Source: an uncultured Bacteroides sp. (GTDB lineage: Bacteria; Bacteroidota; Bacteroidia; Bacteroidales; UBA932). Taken from it: a stretch of 64,000 bases of DNA. The first letter of the stretch is position 1. Each line of letters starts with the position of its first letter. The translations under genes were made by a program, and so were the position numbers. The notes beneath the pieces were generated by a model. It made no database searches and was not told the origin of the DNA. It was given only the letters and a program-made list of their open reading frames with translations. Shown piece after piece: positions 43,595 to 51,493 of this stretch. The stretch covers positions 35,747 through 99,746 of the forward strand of contig CAMCGB010000008.1 in NCBI GenBank assembly GCA_945874355.1. Reading direction: 5' to 3'.

Positions 43595-46315
43595 ATGGCA
43601 AAGGAAGAAACGATACAGATAAGAGGAGCGTCAGAGCACAATCTGAAAAATGTGGATGTGGATATCCCCCGCAAAAAACTGGTCGTACTGACCGGACTCA
43701 GCGGCAGCGGGAAGTCTTCCCTGGCGTTCGATACCATATATGCTGAAGGGCAGAGGAGATATATGAACACCCTCTCGCCCTACGCCAAACATTTTATGGG
43801 CATACAGTCCAAGCCCCAGGTCGAAAGCATAGACGGGCTCAGCCCGGTGATAGCCATAGAGCAGAAGACCACCGGCAGCAATCCCCGCTCGACAGTCGGG
43901 ACAATGACCGAGATCTCGGACTTCCTCCGACTGCTGTATGCCAGGGCCTCAAAAGCCTATTCGCCCGTCACCGGGCAGGAGATGGTCCGGTACACCGAAG
44001 AGCAGATGGTGGACCTGATTCTGAGCGAGTTCCGAGGGAAAAAGTGCCTGCTTCTCGCTCCTCTGGTAGTCGGCCGCAAGGGTCACTACAAAGAGCTTTT
44101 CGCCCAACTCAGAAAGAAAGGCTACTCCCAGGTCCGCATTGATTCCGAGCTCGTCGATCTTGCCTCGGTGGAGGCCGTGGACAGATATAAGGCCCATTTC
44201 ATAGAGCTGGTGGTAGATAAACTCAAGCCCGAAGAAGGGGACCTGTCGAGGGTGCGCTCGTCTGTGAGCACCGCTCTGAGCCTCGGAAAAGGAAGCATAC
44301 AGCTGCTCGACATCGAAAGCGGCAAACTGAGCCGCTACTCGCGCCATCTGATGGACCCGCAGACCGGCGAGTCCCTGCCCGAGCCTGCCCCGCACTCCTT
44401 CTCGTTCAATTCTCCCGAAGGCTATTGCCCTCATTGCAAGGGACTTGGTACGGTTGTGGATGTGGATATGGACAGCATCATCCCCGACCGCAAGCTTTCG
44501 GTAGCCGACGGAGGCATAGCACCTCTCGGCCGCATACGCTCCACCAAAAAGTTCGAAATCATCCGCGCCGTAGCCCGCAAGCTGGGATTCAGCCTGTATG
44601 AGCCGATAGAGAATCTTGGCGACAGCATAGTTTCGCTGCTGGTTTTCGGCTCCGATGATCTTTTCAGGGTCGGTGAAGGCTCGCTCTCCGAGATGCTTAC
44701 CTGGGACGGAGTGGTCCAGGACATAGAAGACCGGGTTGTATGCCCTGTATGTCACGGTACCAGGCTCAATGAGGCAGCCGGGTGTTTTCGCGTGGACGGC
44801 AAAACCATCACCGAGGTCGGTGCAATGGAGATTTCGGAGCTTTACACCTGGATATGCTCGCTTGAGGGCAGGCTCGATGCCCGCAGCAAGGCCATTGCCA
44901 CCGATATCCTGCGCGAACTTACCGACCGCGTCCGTTTCCTGCTCGACGTCGGGCTTGAGTATCTGAGTCTGGACCGCGGTGCGGCGAGCCTCTCGGGAGG
45001 GGAGGGCCAGAGAATCAGACTGGCTACCCAGATAGGCTCCAAACTCGTCAATGTCATATATATACTCGATGAGCCGAGCATCGGCCTCCATCAGAAAGAC
45101 AACCGCAAGCTCATAGCTTCGCTGCGCCGCCTGCGCGACGAAGGTAATACGGTCATCGTCGTGGAGCACGACGAAGAAACCATACGCTCGGCCGACTGGA
45201 CAGTGGAGGTGGGCCCCGGCGCAGGAGTCGAGGGCGGCAATATCTGCTACTGCGGCCCTGCCCGCGAGTGGGTGAATCCCATCCCCGTACCTTCAGAAAG
45301 GCGCAAGGGTAACGGCAAGACTCTCAGCCTGATAGGCGCCCGGGGGAACAATCTAAAAGATGTCACCCTTCCCATCCCGCTCGGCTGCCTGGTGGGCATA
45401 AGCGGAGTGAGCGGCAGCGGCAAATCGAGCCTTATCAACCAGACCTTGATGCCCGAGCTCAAGTCGCGGCTCTACCGAAGCAAGGCCCGGCCCCTGCCTT
45501 TCGAACGCATCGAAGGGCTCGAGAATATAGATAAAGTCATAGAGATAGACCAGAGCCCCATAGGCCGCAGCCCCAGGTCAAACCCCGCTACTTTCACAGG
45601 CGTGTTCTCCGATATCCGCGACCTGTTCGTCTCCACTCCCGACGCCAAAGTCAGGGGATTCAAGCCTGGGCGCTTCTCGTTCAATGTCTCGGGGGGCCGC
45701 TGCGAAGAGTGCAAGGGAGCGGGCATCAAGGTCATCGAGATGAACTTCCTGCCTTCGGTCAATGTGACCTGCCCGGTGTGCGGCGGCAAGAGGTACAACG
45801 AAGACACCCTGGCCGTAAAGTACAAGGGCAAGGATATCTCGCAGGTGCTGCAAATGCCTGTAAGCGAGGCCTATGAGTTCTTCAAGACTAACCCCGCGAT
45901 AGCGCCCAAGCTCAAGGCTATGCTCGATGTCGGCCTGGGCTACATCCAGTTGGGCCAGTCGGCGGTGACCCTCTCGGGAGGGGAGAGCCAGAGGCTCAAG
46001 CTCGCTGCGGAACTGTGCCGCAAAGCCAGCGGCAAGACCCTCTATATGCTGGACGAACCCACGACCGGACTGCACGCGCAGGATGTGAAAGTGCTGCTCG
46101 GGGTGCTGGAAAAGATTGTGGACCAGGGAAATACCGTGGTCGTGATAGAGCATAATCTGGATGTGCTCAAGTGTATGGATTACATCTTCGATATGGGACC
46201 CGAGGGAGGCGCCAAGGGCGGAATGATTATTGCTTCAGGGACGCCGGAACAGCTCGCTTCAGACCCCGCTTCGGTAACGGGAGTGTACCTGAAGGAGATG
46301 CTGGAACAAAAATAA
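43595..46315 (+). CDS. uvrA: UvrA-family excinuclease ATPase with reduced zinc module
   Basis: A 906-residue UvrA (Escherichia coli: 940). Both ABC units are complete: GLSGSGKSSLAFDT and GVSGSGKSSLINQT, signatures LSGGEGQRIRLATQ and LSGGESQRLKLAAE, Walker B VIYILDEPSIGLH and LYMLDEPTTGLH. The second zinc module is intact (CEECKGAGIK, CPVCGGKRY). In the first module the pair before SFSFNSPEGYCPHCKG is lost: the sequence is LMDPQTGESLPEPAPH where CPxCG is normal. This suggests a UvrA paralogue. It binds damaged DNA for nucleotide excision repair. The kinase gene follows after 12 bp. Confidence 0.92.
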   Translation: MAKEETIQIRGASEHNLKNVDVDIPRKKLVVLTGLSGSGKSSLAFDTIYAEGQRRYMNTLSPYAKHFMGIQSKPQVESIDGLSPVIAIEQKTTGSNPRSTVGTMTEISDFLRLLYARASKAYSPVTGQEMVRYTEEQMVDLILSEFRGKKCLLLAPLVVGRKGHYKELFAQLRKKGYSQVRIDSELVDLASVEAVDRYKAHFIELVVDKLKPEEGDLSRVRSSVSTALSLGKGSIQLLDIESGKLSRYSRHLMDPQTGESLPEPAPHSFSFNSPEGYCPHCKGLGTVVDVDMDSIIPDRKLSVADGGIAPLGRIRSTKKFEIIRAVARKLGFSLYEPIENLGDSIVSLLVFGSDDLFRVGEGSLSEMLTWDGVVQDIEDRVVCPVCHGTRLNEAAGCFRVDGKTITEVGAMEISELYTWICSLEGRLDARSKAIATDILRELTDRVRFLLDVGLEYLSLDRGAASLSGGEGQRIRLATQIGSKLVNVIYILDEPSIGLHQKDNRKLIASLRRLRDEGNTVIVVEHDEETIRSADWTVEVGPGAGVEGGNICYCGPAREWVNPIPVPSERRKGNGKTLSLIGARGNNLKDVTLPIPLGCLVGISGVSGSGKSSLINQTLMPELKSRLYRSKARPLPFERIEGLENIDKVIEIDQSPIGRSPRSNPATFTGVFSDIRDLFVSTPDAKVRGFKPGRFSFNVSGGRCEECKGAGIKVIEMNFLPSVNVTCPVCGGKRYNEDTLAVKYKGKDISQVLQMPVSEAYEFFKTNPAIAPKLKAMLDVGLGYIQLGQSAVTLSGGESQRLKLAAELCRKASGKTLYMLDEPTTGLHAQDVKVLLGVLEKIVDQGNTVVVIEHNLDVLKCMDYIFDMGPEGGAKGGMIIASGTPEQLASDPASVTGVYLKEMLEQK

Positions 46316-46327
46316 AAGTTAAACGAT

Positions 46328-47320
46328 ATGACTAAGATTCAAGCAGCAAGACAGGAATATACTAACTGGTGCCGTGCAATAGGCATCAGGACGCTGGAAG
46401 ATGTGAACGCGACCATCAGAAGGGGAGAGGCGGTGGATTTGATAAACCTTTGCGAGGCAAGGCAGGAGAGGCAGTATGCGGCAGCGGCCGACCAGATTTT
46501 CTGGAAGCGGAAGGAGTGCAGGATAGTGATGATGTCCGGACCATCTTCCAGCGGCAAGACTAGCTCGTCGCTTCGCATAGCCCAGCAGGCAAGGGTACTG
46601 GGGCTCAACCCCAAGGTCATAGAGCTGGACAATTATTTCGTGGACAGGGATAAGACCCCGAAGGACGAGAAGGGTAACTATGACTATGAGGCTCTCGAGG
46701 CAATGGATATTGAGTTCCTTAACGCCCAGCTCGGCACGCTGCTCTCAGGAGGGGAGATTGAAGTGCCGAAGTTCGATTTTGCAAACGGGGTGAGAGTGCC
46801 TTCCGGAGTGCGTATGCATCTGGACAGCAATGATATACTGTTTATGGAAGGTATCCACGCGCTGGACCCTGCACTCACTCCGGGCATAGACCAGAGCCGT
46901 ATTTTCAAGATTTATATTTCGGCCCTGTCTTCTCTTCCGGGAGGAAAGAAACTCCATAACTCCACTACGGACAAGAGGCTGCTGAGGCGCATCGTGAGGG
47001 ACAACCGCACCAGGGGCATCTCTCCCGAGGACAACATTCTCCGCTGGCCTTCAGTGCGAAGCGGCGAAGACAAATACATATTCCCCTTTGAGGAGAACGC
47101 CGATGTGGTCTTCAACTCTTCGACCCTCTACGACCTTCCGCTGCTCAAGTACTACGCGTCGCCCCTGCTGTTCGGCATCAGCGAGTCTTCGCCCGCCTAC
47201 CGCAAGGCACAGTCCCTGCTGAAGTTCCTCGAGAACGTTGAGGTGCTCAAGCCTTCCGAGATTGCGGCCGTGCCTCCCACTTCCATAATGAGGGAGTTCA
47301 TCGGCGGCCAAACCCTCTGA
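46328..47320 (+). CDS. Uridine-kinase-like nucleoside kinase, without the N-terminal TGS/SAD part
   Basis: A 330-residue P-loop kinase: VMMSGPSSSGKTSSSLRIAQ (about 63-82), IELDNYFVDRDKTPKDEKG, EVPKFDFANGVR, LFMEGIHALDPAL and RRIVRDNRTRGISPEDNI. Bacteroidota relatives are usually about 550 residues, with a threonyl-tRNA-synthetase-like TGS/second additional domain first. Here only about 60 residues precede the kinase, so the first half is absent. The kinase motifs are kept, so activity on a nucleoside is likely. Co-directional with uvrA. Confidence 0.85.
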   Translation: MTKIQAARQEYTNWCRAIGIRTLEDVNATIRRGEAVDLINLCEARQERQYAAAADQIFWKRKECRIVMMSGPSSSGKTSSSLRIAQQARVLGLNPKVIELDNYFVDRDKTPKDEKGNYDYEALEAMDIEFLNAQLGTLLSGGEIEVPKFDFANGVRVPSGVRMHLDSNDILFMEGIHALDPALTPGIDQSRIFKIYISALSSLPGGKKLHNSTTDKRLLRRIVRDNRTRGISPEDNILRWPSVRSGEDKYIFPFEENADVVFNSSTLYDLPLLKYYASPLLFGISESSPAYRKAQSLLKFLENVEVLKPSEIAAVPPTSIMREFIGGQTL

Positions 47321-47324
47321 CATA

Positions 47325-47356
47325 TTTGCACGTAAGAAGGATAATTATTACCTTCG
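47325..47356 (+). promoter_or_regulatory. Promoter of the small antitoxin-GNAT pair
   Basis: TTTG (47325-47328), 20 bp spacer, TACCTTCG (47349-47356), one mismatch to the consensus, 41 bp before the ATG at 47398. Confidence 0.55.
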
Positions 47357-47397
47357 CATCATCAGTTATTAAGAGATGACTAATTAAAAAACTTACT

Positions 47398-47550
47398 ATG
47401 GCAAAACCGATTAAAGAAACCCCCGTCCTCTATGACGATGATGCTGAGCGCTTGGAAATGGCGGCTCATAACGTAGTTCCTCTGAGTGAAGAGGATCGAA
47501 AGGAAATAATAAAAGCGTACGATGATGTTAAAAAGTGTTTTGCGCTATGA
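47398..47550 (+). CDS. Small antitoxin-like protein of a GNAT toxin pair
   Basis: A 50-residue protein, MAKPIKETPVLYDDDAERLE and on, ending VKKCFAL. The MAKPIKETPxLxxxDAxR start is a recurrent pattern of small Bacteroidota proteins encoded directly upstream of GNAT toxins. It overlaps the GNAT start by ATGA. The frame is intact, although its partner is broken. No DNA-binding motif is evident; the C-terminal half is a charged helix. Confidence 0.75.
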   Translation: MAKPIKETPVLYDDDAERLEMAAHNVVPLSEEDRKEIIKAYDDVKKCFAL

Positions 47551-48083
47551 GTTACTCCTTCCGAAAGTTCGAACCATTTACGGATGTCTTAAAGCCGTTC
47601 GATTGCGGAAATGCAGATTTGAACGGCTTTTTGCTTGAATCTTCTGGAGACATTCCGAATGCAACAACCTATGACAGGCAAATGCTTGCTTCTACTTATG
47701 TAGTAGAGGATGACCAAACCCATACCATTTTGGCTTATTTCAGCTTGTTGCACGACAAATTGGAGAGAGAGTTTGTCAATACAACTAATTGGAATCGCGT
47801 ATCACGTAGAATCCCAAATTCAAAGAGACGGTCTTCGTACCCGACATTGAAAATAGGACGTTTGGCTGTTAATGGACAGTTTAGTGGGCAAGGAATCGGC
47901 TCACGAATCATCAGATTTATTGAGGCAATGTACATTATGAACAGACAAGCTGGATGCTGATTCTTACCAGTTGATGCACTTCCTTCTGCTGTCATTTTTT
48001 ACAAGAAGTGTAATTTTTTCACCCTAAAGACAGGTGATGAAACGACTCTTATGGGGTTTGATTTGAAGTCTTTTGATGTTTAA
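47547..48083 (+). pseudogene. GNAT acetyltransferase toxin interrupted by an in-frame UGA
   Basis: A TacT-like GNAT: FEPFTDVLKPFDCGNADLNG and LAYFSLLHDKL, then the acetyl-CoA loop IGRLAVNGQFSGQGIGSRII, up to NRQAGC. Codon 138 (47958-47960) is TGA. Beyond it the same frame continues without gap as FLPVDALPSAVIFYKKCNFF and ends at TAA 48081-48083, which is the normal GNAT C-terminus (V-D-A, then FY..CGF). One CGA-to-TGA or similar change explains it. The 137-residue product lacks beta strands 5-7 and would not fold properly. Confidence 0.88.
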
Positions 48084-48090
48084 AAACAAG

Positions 48091-48118
48091 AAAAACGGGC
48101 CGGAGGGCCCGTTTTTCT
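48091..48118. terminator. Bidirectional terminator between the GNAT gene and serA
   Basis: 8-bp stem AACGGGCC / GGCCCGTT (48094-48113), loop GGAG, T-tract on the right and A-tract on the left, exactly between the convergent stops. Confidence 0.88.
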
Positions 48119-49038
48119 TATTTGTTGAGCTGGAAGCGTGTGCAGCCGTCTTTTAGGTAAGAGACTATCTGGCGGGCCGCCGCAAGCCCCGCGTTGATGT
48201 TCGCTTCGGCCGTCTGTGCCCCCATCTTCTTGGGCGTCGCAAACACCCTCAGCCCGAACTTCTCCTTGAGCAGCGCATAATTGTCCGGCGCCACATCGCA
48301 GACATACTTCAGATCCGGGCGAAGCTCCAGCGCCTCCATAAGTCCCTGCTCATCAATCACTTCCTTGCGGGCAGTATTGACCAGTACCGCCCCCTTCGGC
48401 ATAGAGCAGATAAGCTCGCGCCCGATTGATCCTATAGTCTGGGGAGTTGCCGGAATATGAATGCTCACAAAATCGCTCCCCGAATAGAGCTCCTTTATGT
48501 CCTCCACGCTCTCCGCTCCTGCCGCCTGAATCTGCTCCGCTGTCATAAACGGATCCAGCGCCCTGACCTTCATTCCCAGAGCCGCGGCCTTGCTTCCCAC
48601 CAGCCTTCCCACATTGCCGAAAGCCTGGATGCCCAGAGTCTTGCCCTGGATTTCGCTTCCGGTAGCAGGAGTGAACTGGCCGCGTGACATATATATCATC
48701 ATCGCTATCGCAAGCTCGGCAACCGCGTTGGAATTCTGTCCGGGGGTGTTCATAGCCACCACTCCCGCCTTTGAGCAAGCCTCAAGGTCCAGATTGTCGT
48801 AGCCTGCTCCCGCCCTCACTACTATCTTGAGCGAAGGCGCCGCGGCGATGACCTCTGCGGTCACTTTATCCGAACGCACAATCAGGGCCGTAGCATCGGC
48901 CACAGCCGCAATAAGCTCAGAAGGTGAAGAATATTTCTCGAGCAGCGCGAACTCAAGCCCTGCCTGCTCAACTATCTCCCTGATGCCTTTGACTGCCGCT
49001 GCGGCAAAAGGCTTCTCTGTCGCTACAAGAACTTTCAT
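48118..49038 (-). CDS. serA: D-3-phosphoglycerate dehydrogenase, short form without ACT domain
   Basis: A 306-residue NAD-dependent 2-hydroxyacid dehydrogenase. Rossmann loop IQAFGNVGRLVGSKAAALG (about 135-153), substrate-binding Arg and Glu region LVNTARKEVIDEQGL, with the catalytic His position taken by a Lys-Lys-Met-Gly stretch (ATPKKMGAQTAEA). It oxidises 3-phosphoglycerate in the first step of serine synthesis. Regulatory ACT and intervening domains are missing, as in other Bacteroidota. serC lies 3 bp upstream. Confidence 0.88.
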   Translation of the reverse strand: MKVLVATEKPFAAAAVKGIREIVEQAGLEFALLEKYSSPSELIAAVADATALIVRSDKVTAEVIAAAPSLKIVVRAGAGYDNLDLEACSKAGVVAMNTPGQNSNAVAELAIAMMIYMSRGQFTPATGSEIQGKTLGIQAFGNVGRLVGSKAAALGMKVRALDPFMTAEQIQAAGAESVEDIKELYSGSDFVSIHIPATPQTIGSIGRELICSMPKGAVLVNTARKEVIDEQGLMEALELRPDLKYVCDVAPDNYALLKEKFGLRVFATPKKMGAQTAEANINAGLAAARQIVSYLKDGCTRFQLNK

Positions 49039-49041
49039 AAG

Positions 49042-50115
49042 CTAGGCGTTTTTCTTTTCGAACTCCTGCATGCAGTCCACCAGGGCCTGAACATCCTCAA
49101 GCGTGCAGGCATTGTAGATCGAAGCCCTGAAACCTCCCACGGAGCGGTGGCCCTTGATGCCCACTATGTCCCTGCTCTTTGCGAACTCCATGAACTCGTC
49201 CTGCTTGTCCTCATAGCCCTCAGCCATCACAAAGCATACATTCATAATTGAACGGTCGGCCTTGTCGGCAGTGCCGCGGAACATAGTATTGCGGTCAATC
49301 TCGGCGTAGAGAATCTCAGCCTTCTTCTCGTCCTGAACCTGGATGGCCTCGATTCCGCCCACGCTCTTGAGCCACTTCAGGGTCTCGTTCATCACGAAGA
49401 TGGGGAACACCGGAGGAGTGTTGAACATTGACTGCTTGTCGATGTGCACGCGGTAGTCAAGCATCGTGGGGATGTAGCGGCTGACCTTTCCGAGCGAGTC
49501 CTTGCGTATGATTGCGAAGGCCACTCCGGCAGGCCCTGCGTTCTTCTGGGCGCCGCCGTAGATGAGGGCGTACTTGCTCACATCCACCTTGCGGGTCAGG
49601 ATGTCCGACGACATATCGGCAATCAGAGGCACAGGGCAGTCGATGTCCGTGCGGATTTCAGTGCCGTAGATGGTGTTGTTCGTGGTGATATGGAAATAGT
49701 CCAGGTCCGTCGGAATCTCGTATCCCTTGGGGATGTAGCAGTAGTTGCGGTCCTTCGAGCAGGCCACGGCCACGGCTTCTCCGAGCCCTTGGGCCTCCTT
49801 GAGAGCCTTGTGGGCCCAGACTCCAGTGTCGAGGTATCCGGCCTTCTTCTCCAGATAGTTCATAGCTACATAGAGGAACTCCATACTTGCGCCGCCGCCC
49901 AGGAATACGACTTCGTGGGTGTCGGGGATATTGAGCAGCTCTTTCCAGAGCGCGCGGCACTCGTCCATAGTCTCTTCCCACCCTTTGGTGCGGTGTGAGA
50001 TGGAAATAAGGGAGACTCCTGTGCCCTTGAAGTCCCTGAGGGCTTCGATGGCGTTGTCGATGGCCACCTGGGGGAGCAGGCATGGCCCGGCATTGAAAAT
50101 ATGTAATTTAGCCAT
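49042..50115 (-). CDS. serC: Phosphoserine aminotransferase
   Basis: A 357-residue PLP enzyme of full length. [20 protein letters not shown] is the SerC N-terminus; [15 protein letters not shown] binds the cofactor phosphate; [16 protein letters not shown] holds the Schiff-base Lys. It makes 3-phosphoserine from phosphohydroxypyruvate and glutamate. Together with serA it gives two of three serine-pathway steps; no SerB phosphatase is in the window. Upstream by 11 bp is yigZ. Confidence 0.96.
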   Translation of the reverse strand: MAKLHIFNAGPCLLPQVAIDNAIEALRDFKGTGVSLISISHRTKGWEETMDECRALWKELLNIPDTHEVVFLGGGASMEFLYVAMNYLEKKAGYLDTGVWAHKALKEAQGLGEAVAVACSKDRNYCYIPKGYEIPTDLDYFHITTNNTIYGTEIRTDIDCPVPLIADMSSDILTRKVDVSKYALIYGGAQKNAGPAGVAFAIIRKDSLGKVSRYIPTMLDYRVHIDKQSMFNTPPVFPIFVMNETLKWLKSVGGIEAIQVQDEKKAEILYAEIDRNTMFRGTADKADRSIMNVCFVMAEGYEDKQDEFMEFAKSRDIVGIKGHRSVGGFRASIYNACTLEDVQALVDCMQEFEKKNA

Positions 50116-50126
50116 ACAAATAACTA

Positions 50127-50738
50127 TTAATCTGTAACTTTAAACTGCGTAAAGGTATCAATTTTTCTTAATCTATCCAAGAAGTCATCCATAATACTGT
50201 CCCTTATGAAAGCCTGTAGGTGGCAATCCTGCGCGAACATCTGCCTGCGCTCGGGGACAGCCATATCCTTGAGGAGCTTTTTTACCTGCGGAAGATACTG
50301 ATAATCAAAGTCCAGGTCTATCCATCGTCCCGAAATCTTTTCGACCTTCGAGGCGGCAGAGAGAGCGTCGGCAGTGCTGGTCTTGTAAGCCCTTATGAGC
50401 CCGGGTATGCCCAGCTTGATGCCTCCGAAATAGCGCACCACTACCACCAGAATGTCGCTCAGATTCAGCGAGTCTATCTGCCCCAGTATGGGCCTGCCGG
50501 CCGAGCCTGAAGGCTCTCCGTCGTCGCTTGCCCTCCACTTCTGCCCGTCCTTTCCCAGCCTGAAGGCATAGCAGTGATGCCTCGCGTCGTGGTACTCTTT
50601 CTTGAGCGCCGACACGATCTGCTTCACTTCCTCCTCGCTCTCCACCGGGTAGGCCAGCGCGATGAAGCGGCTCCCGTTGTCCTTGAAAAGACCTTCGGAA
50701 GGAGCGGCTATGCTCATATAGGTGTCGCCGTTGCCCAT
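50127..50738 (-). CDS. YigZ/IMPACT-family protein
   Basis: A 203-residue protein. The N-terminal UPF0029 domain shows [32 protein letters not shown], the [14 protein letters not shown] motif and [22 protein letters not shown]-terminal DUF1949 ferredoxin-like domain follows (about 130-200). Homologues interact with translation factors or ribosomes; the reaction is unknown. It heads a yigZ-serC-serA transcript. A second Met at residue 8 is possible. Confidence 0.9.
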   Translation of the reverse strand: MGNGDTYMSIAAPSEGLFKDNGSRFIALAYPVESEEEVKQIVSALKKEYHDARHHCYAFRLGKDGQKWRASDDGEPSGSAGRPILGQIDSLNLSDILVVVVRYFGGIKLGIPGLIRAYKTSTADALSAASKVEKISGRWIDLDFDYQYLPQVKKLLKDMAVPERRQMFAQDCHLQAFIRDSIMDDFLDRLRKIDTFTQFKVTD

Positions 50739-50799
50739 TTCACTCTGATGAATAACTCAAGTTCGCAATGCGGAACATAAATGAATAACAATTCGGAGT

Positions 50800-50827
50800 C
50801 AAAATTAATGAAATATTAGTATCTTCG
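50800..50827. promoter_or_regulatory. Divergent -7 elements of yigZ-serCA and the pRiA4b-like gene
   Basis: Minus TAATTTTG (50807-50800, exact) gives a 60-nt leader before yigZ with a GTTCCGCA/TGCGAAC hairpin. Plus TATCTTCG (50820-50827) is only 4 bp before the ATG at 50832, so that transcript would be leaderless. Confidence 0.5.
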
Positions 50828-50831
50828 CAAT

Positions 50832-51386
50832 ATGGTTTACAAGTATAGAGTAACCCTTGCCGGGATCAAGGGCTTTTTCAGGGTTTATGCTGTCAATGCC
50901 GACAACTCCCTTTATACATTTCACAAGCAGCTCCGTTCTGACCTAGAATTCCCGCAGGATCAGCAGATTTTCTTCAAGGCCCTCGATGCCGCCGGGCAGG
51001 TCGTGGCGCGTTATGCCCTCATCGACCTCGGCTATGGCGCCGTCGATGCCGTAAAGATTTCCGATACCCTAAAGGCCGGGGTTGCCAGCTTCGTGTACTA
51101 CTATGACATCCAGGCCAAGAAAAGCGTAATCATCACCTTCGAGGGCGAGTGCGACGAGCAGACTCTGCTCCCGCGGCTGCTTGAGAGCAAAGGCCCTGTG
51201 CCCCTGGAGTTCGAGAACGGCTATGTGGCTTTCGAGGACCTGCCCAACGACAGGCGCAAGCTTCCTTCCCTTGGCGATGACGACGAGGACGATGATGACG
51301 ACGATGATGAGGACGACGATGAGGACGAGGAGGATTCCGACAAGGATGAGGAGGAAATCATCTACGACGAGAGCGAAAGCATCTAG
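50832..51386 (+). CDS. pRiA4b ORF-3-like protein with acidic tail
   Basis: A 184-residue protein. Residues 1-135 resemble the pRiA4b ORF-3 / IS1096 TnpR-like family: VYKYRVTLAGIKGFFRVYAV, YTFHKQLRSDLEF, and a FVYYYDIQAKKSVIITFE strand that replaces the usual YDFGDxW. The last 45 residues are almost all Asp and Glu (about 151-180), encoded by a GAC/GAT/GAG-rich run. No transposase is nearby, so it is a chromosomal relative rather than an insertion sequence passenger. The function is unknown. Confidence 0.65.
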   Translation: MVYKYRVTLAGIKGFFRVYAVNADNSLYTFHKQLRSDLEFPQDQQIFFKALDAAGQVVARYALIDLGYGAVDAVKISDTLKAGVASFVYYYDIQAKKSVIITFEGECDEQTLLPRLLESKGPVPLEFENGYVAFEDLPNDRRKLPSLGDDDEDDDDDDDEDDDEDEEDSDKDEEEIIYDESESI

Positions 51387-51412
51387 CACAAGAGATAATC
51401 CAACCGATAGCA

Positions 51413-51441
51413 AGGCGGACTTTTTTAAGTCCGTCTATTTT
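51413..51441 (+). terminator. Terminator after the pRiA4b-like gene
   Basis: Stem AGGCGGACTT / AAGTCCGTCT (one G-T pair) around TTTT (51413-51436), followed by ATTTTGTTTTT. Confidence 0.8.
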
Positions 51442-51471
51442 GTTTTTAGCAAAATAATGATTATCTTCGGT

Positions 51472-51479
51472 AACTGATT
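51472..51479 (+). promoter_or_regulatory. -7 element of the DUF1015 gene
   Basis: TATCTTCG, one mismatch to the consensus, 14 bp before the ATG at 51494. Confidence 0.45.
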
Positions 51480-51493
51480 TTTAACTATTTGCT

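Noticed and set aside
47547..48083. UGA read as an amino acid (alternative code or selenocysteine)
   Set aside because: Other genes here end at TGA, and no selenocysteine insertion hairpin is seen after 47960; a nonsense mutation is simpler.
50832..51386. Insertion sequence passenger gene
   Set aside because: The pRiA4b/IS1096-like similarity exists, but no transposase, terminal repeats or target duplication flank it.
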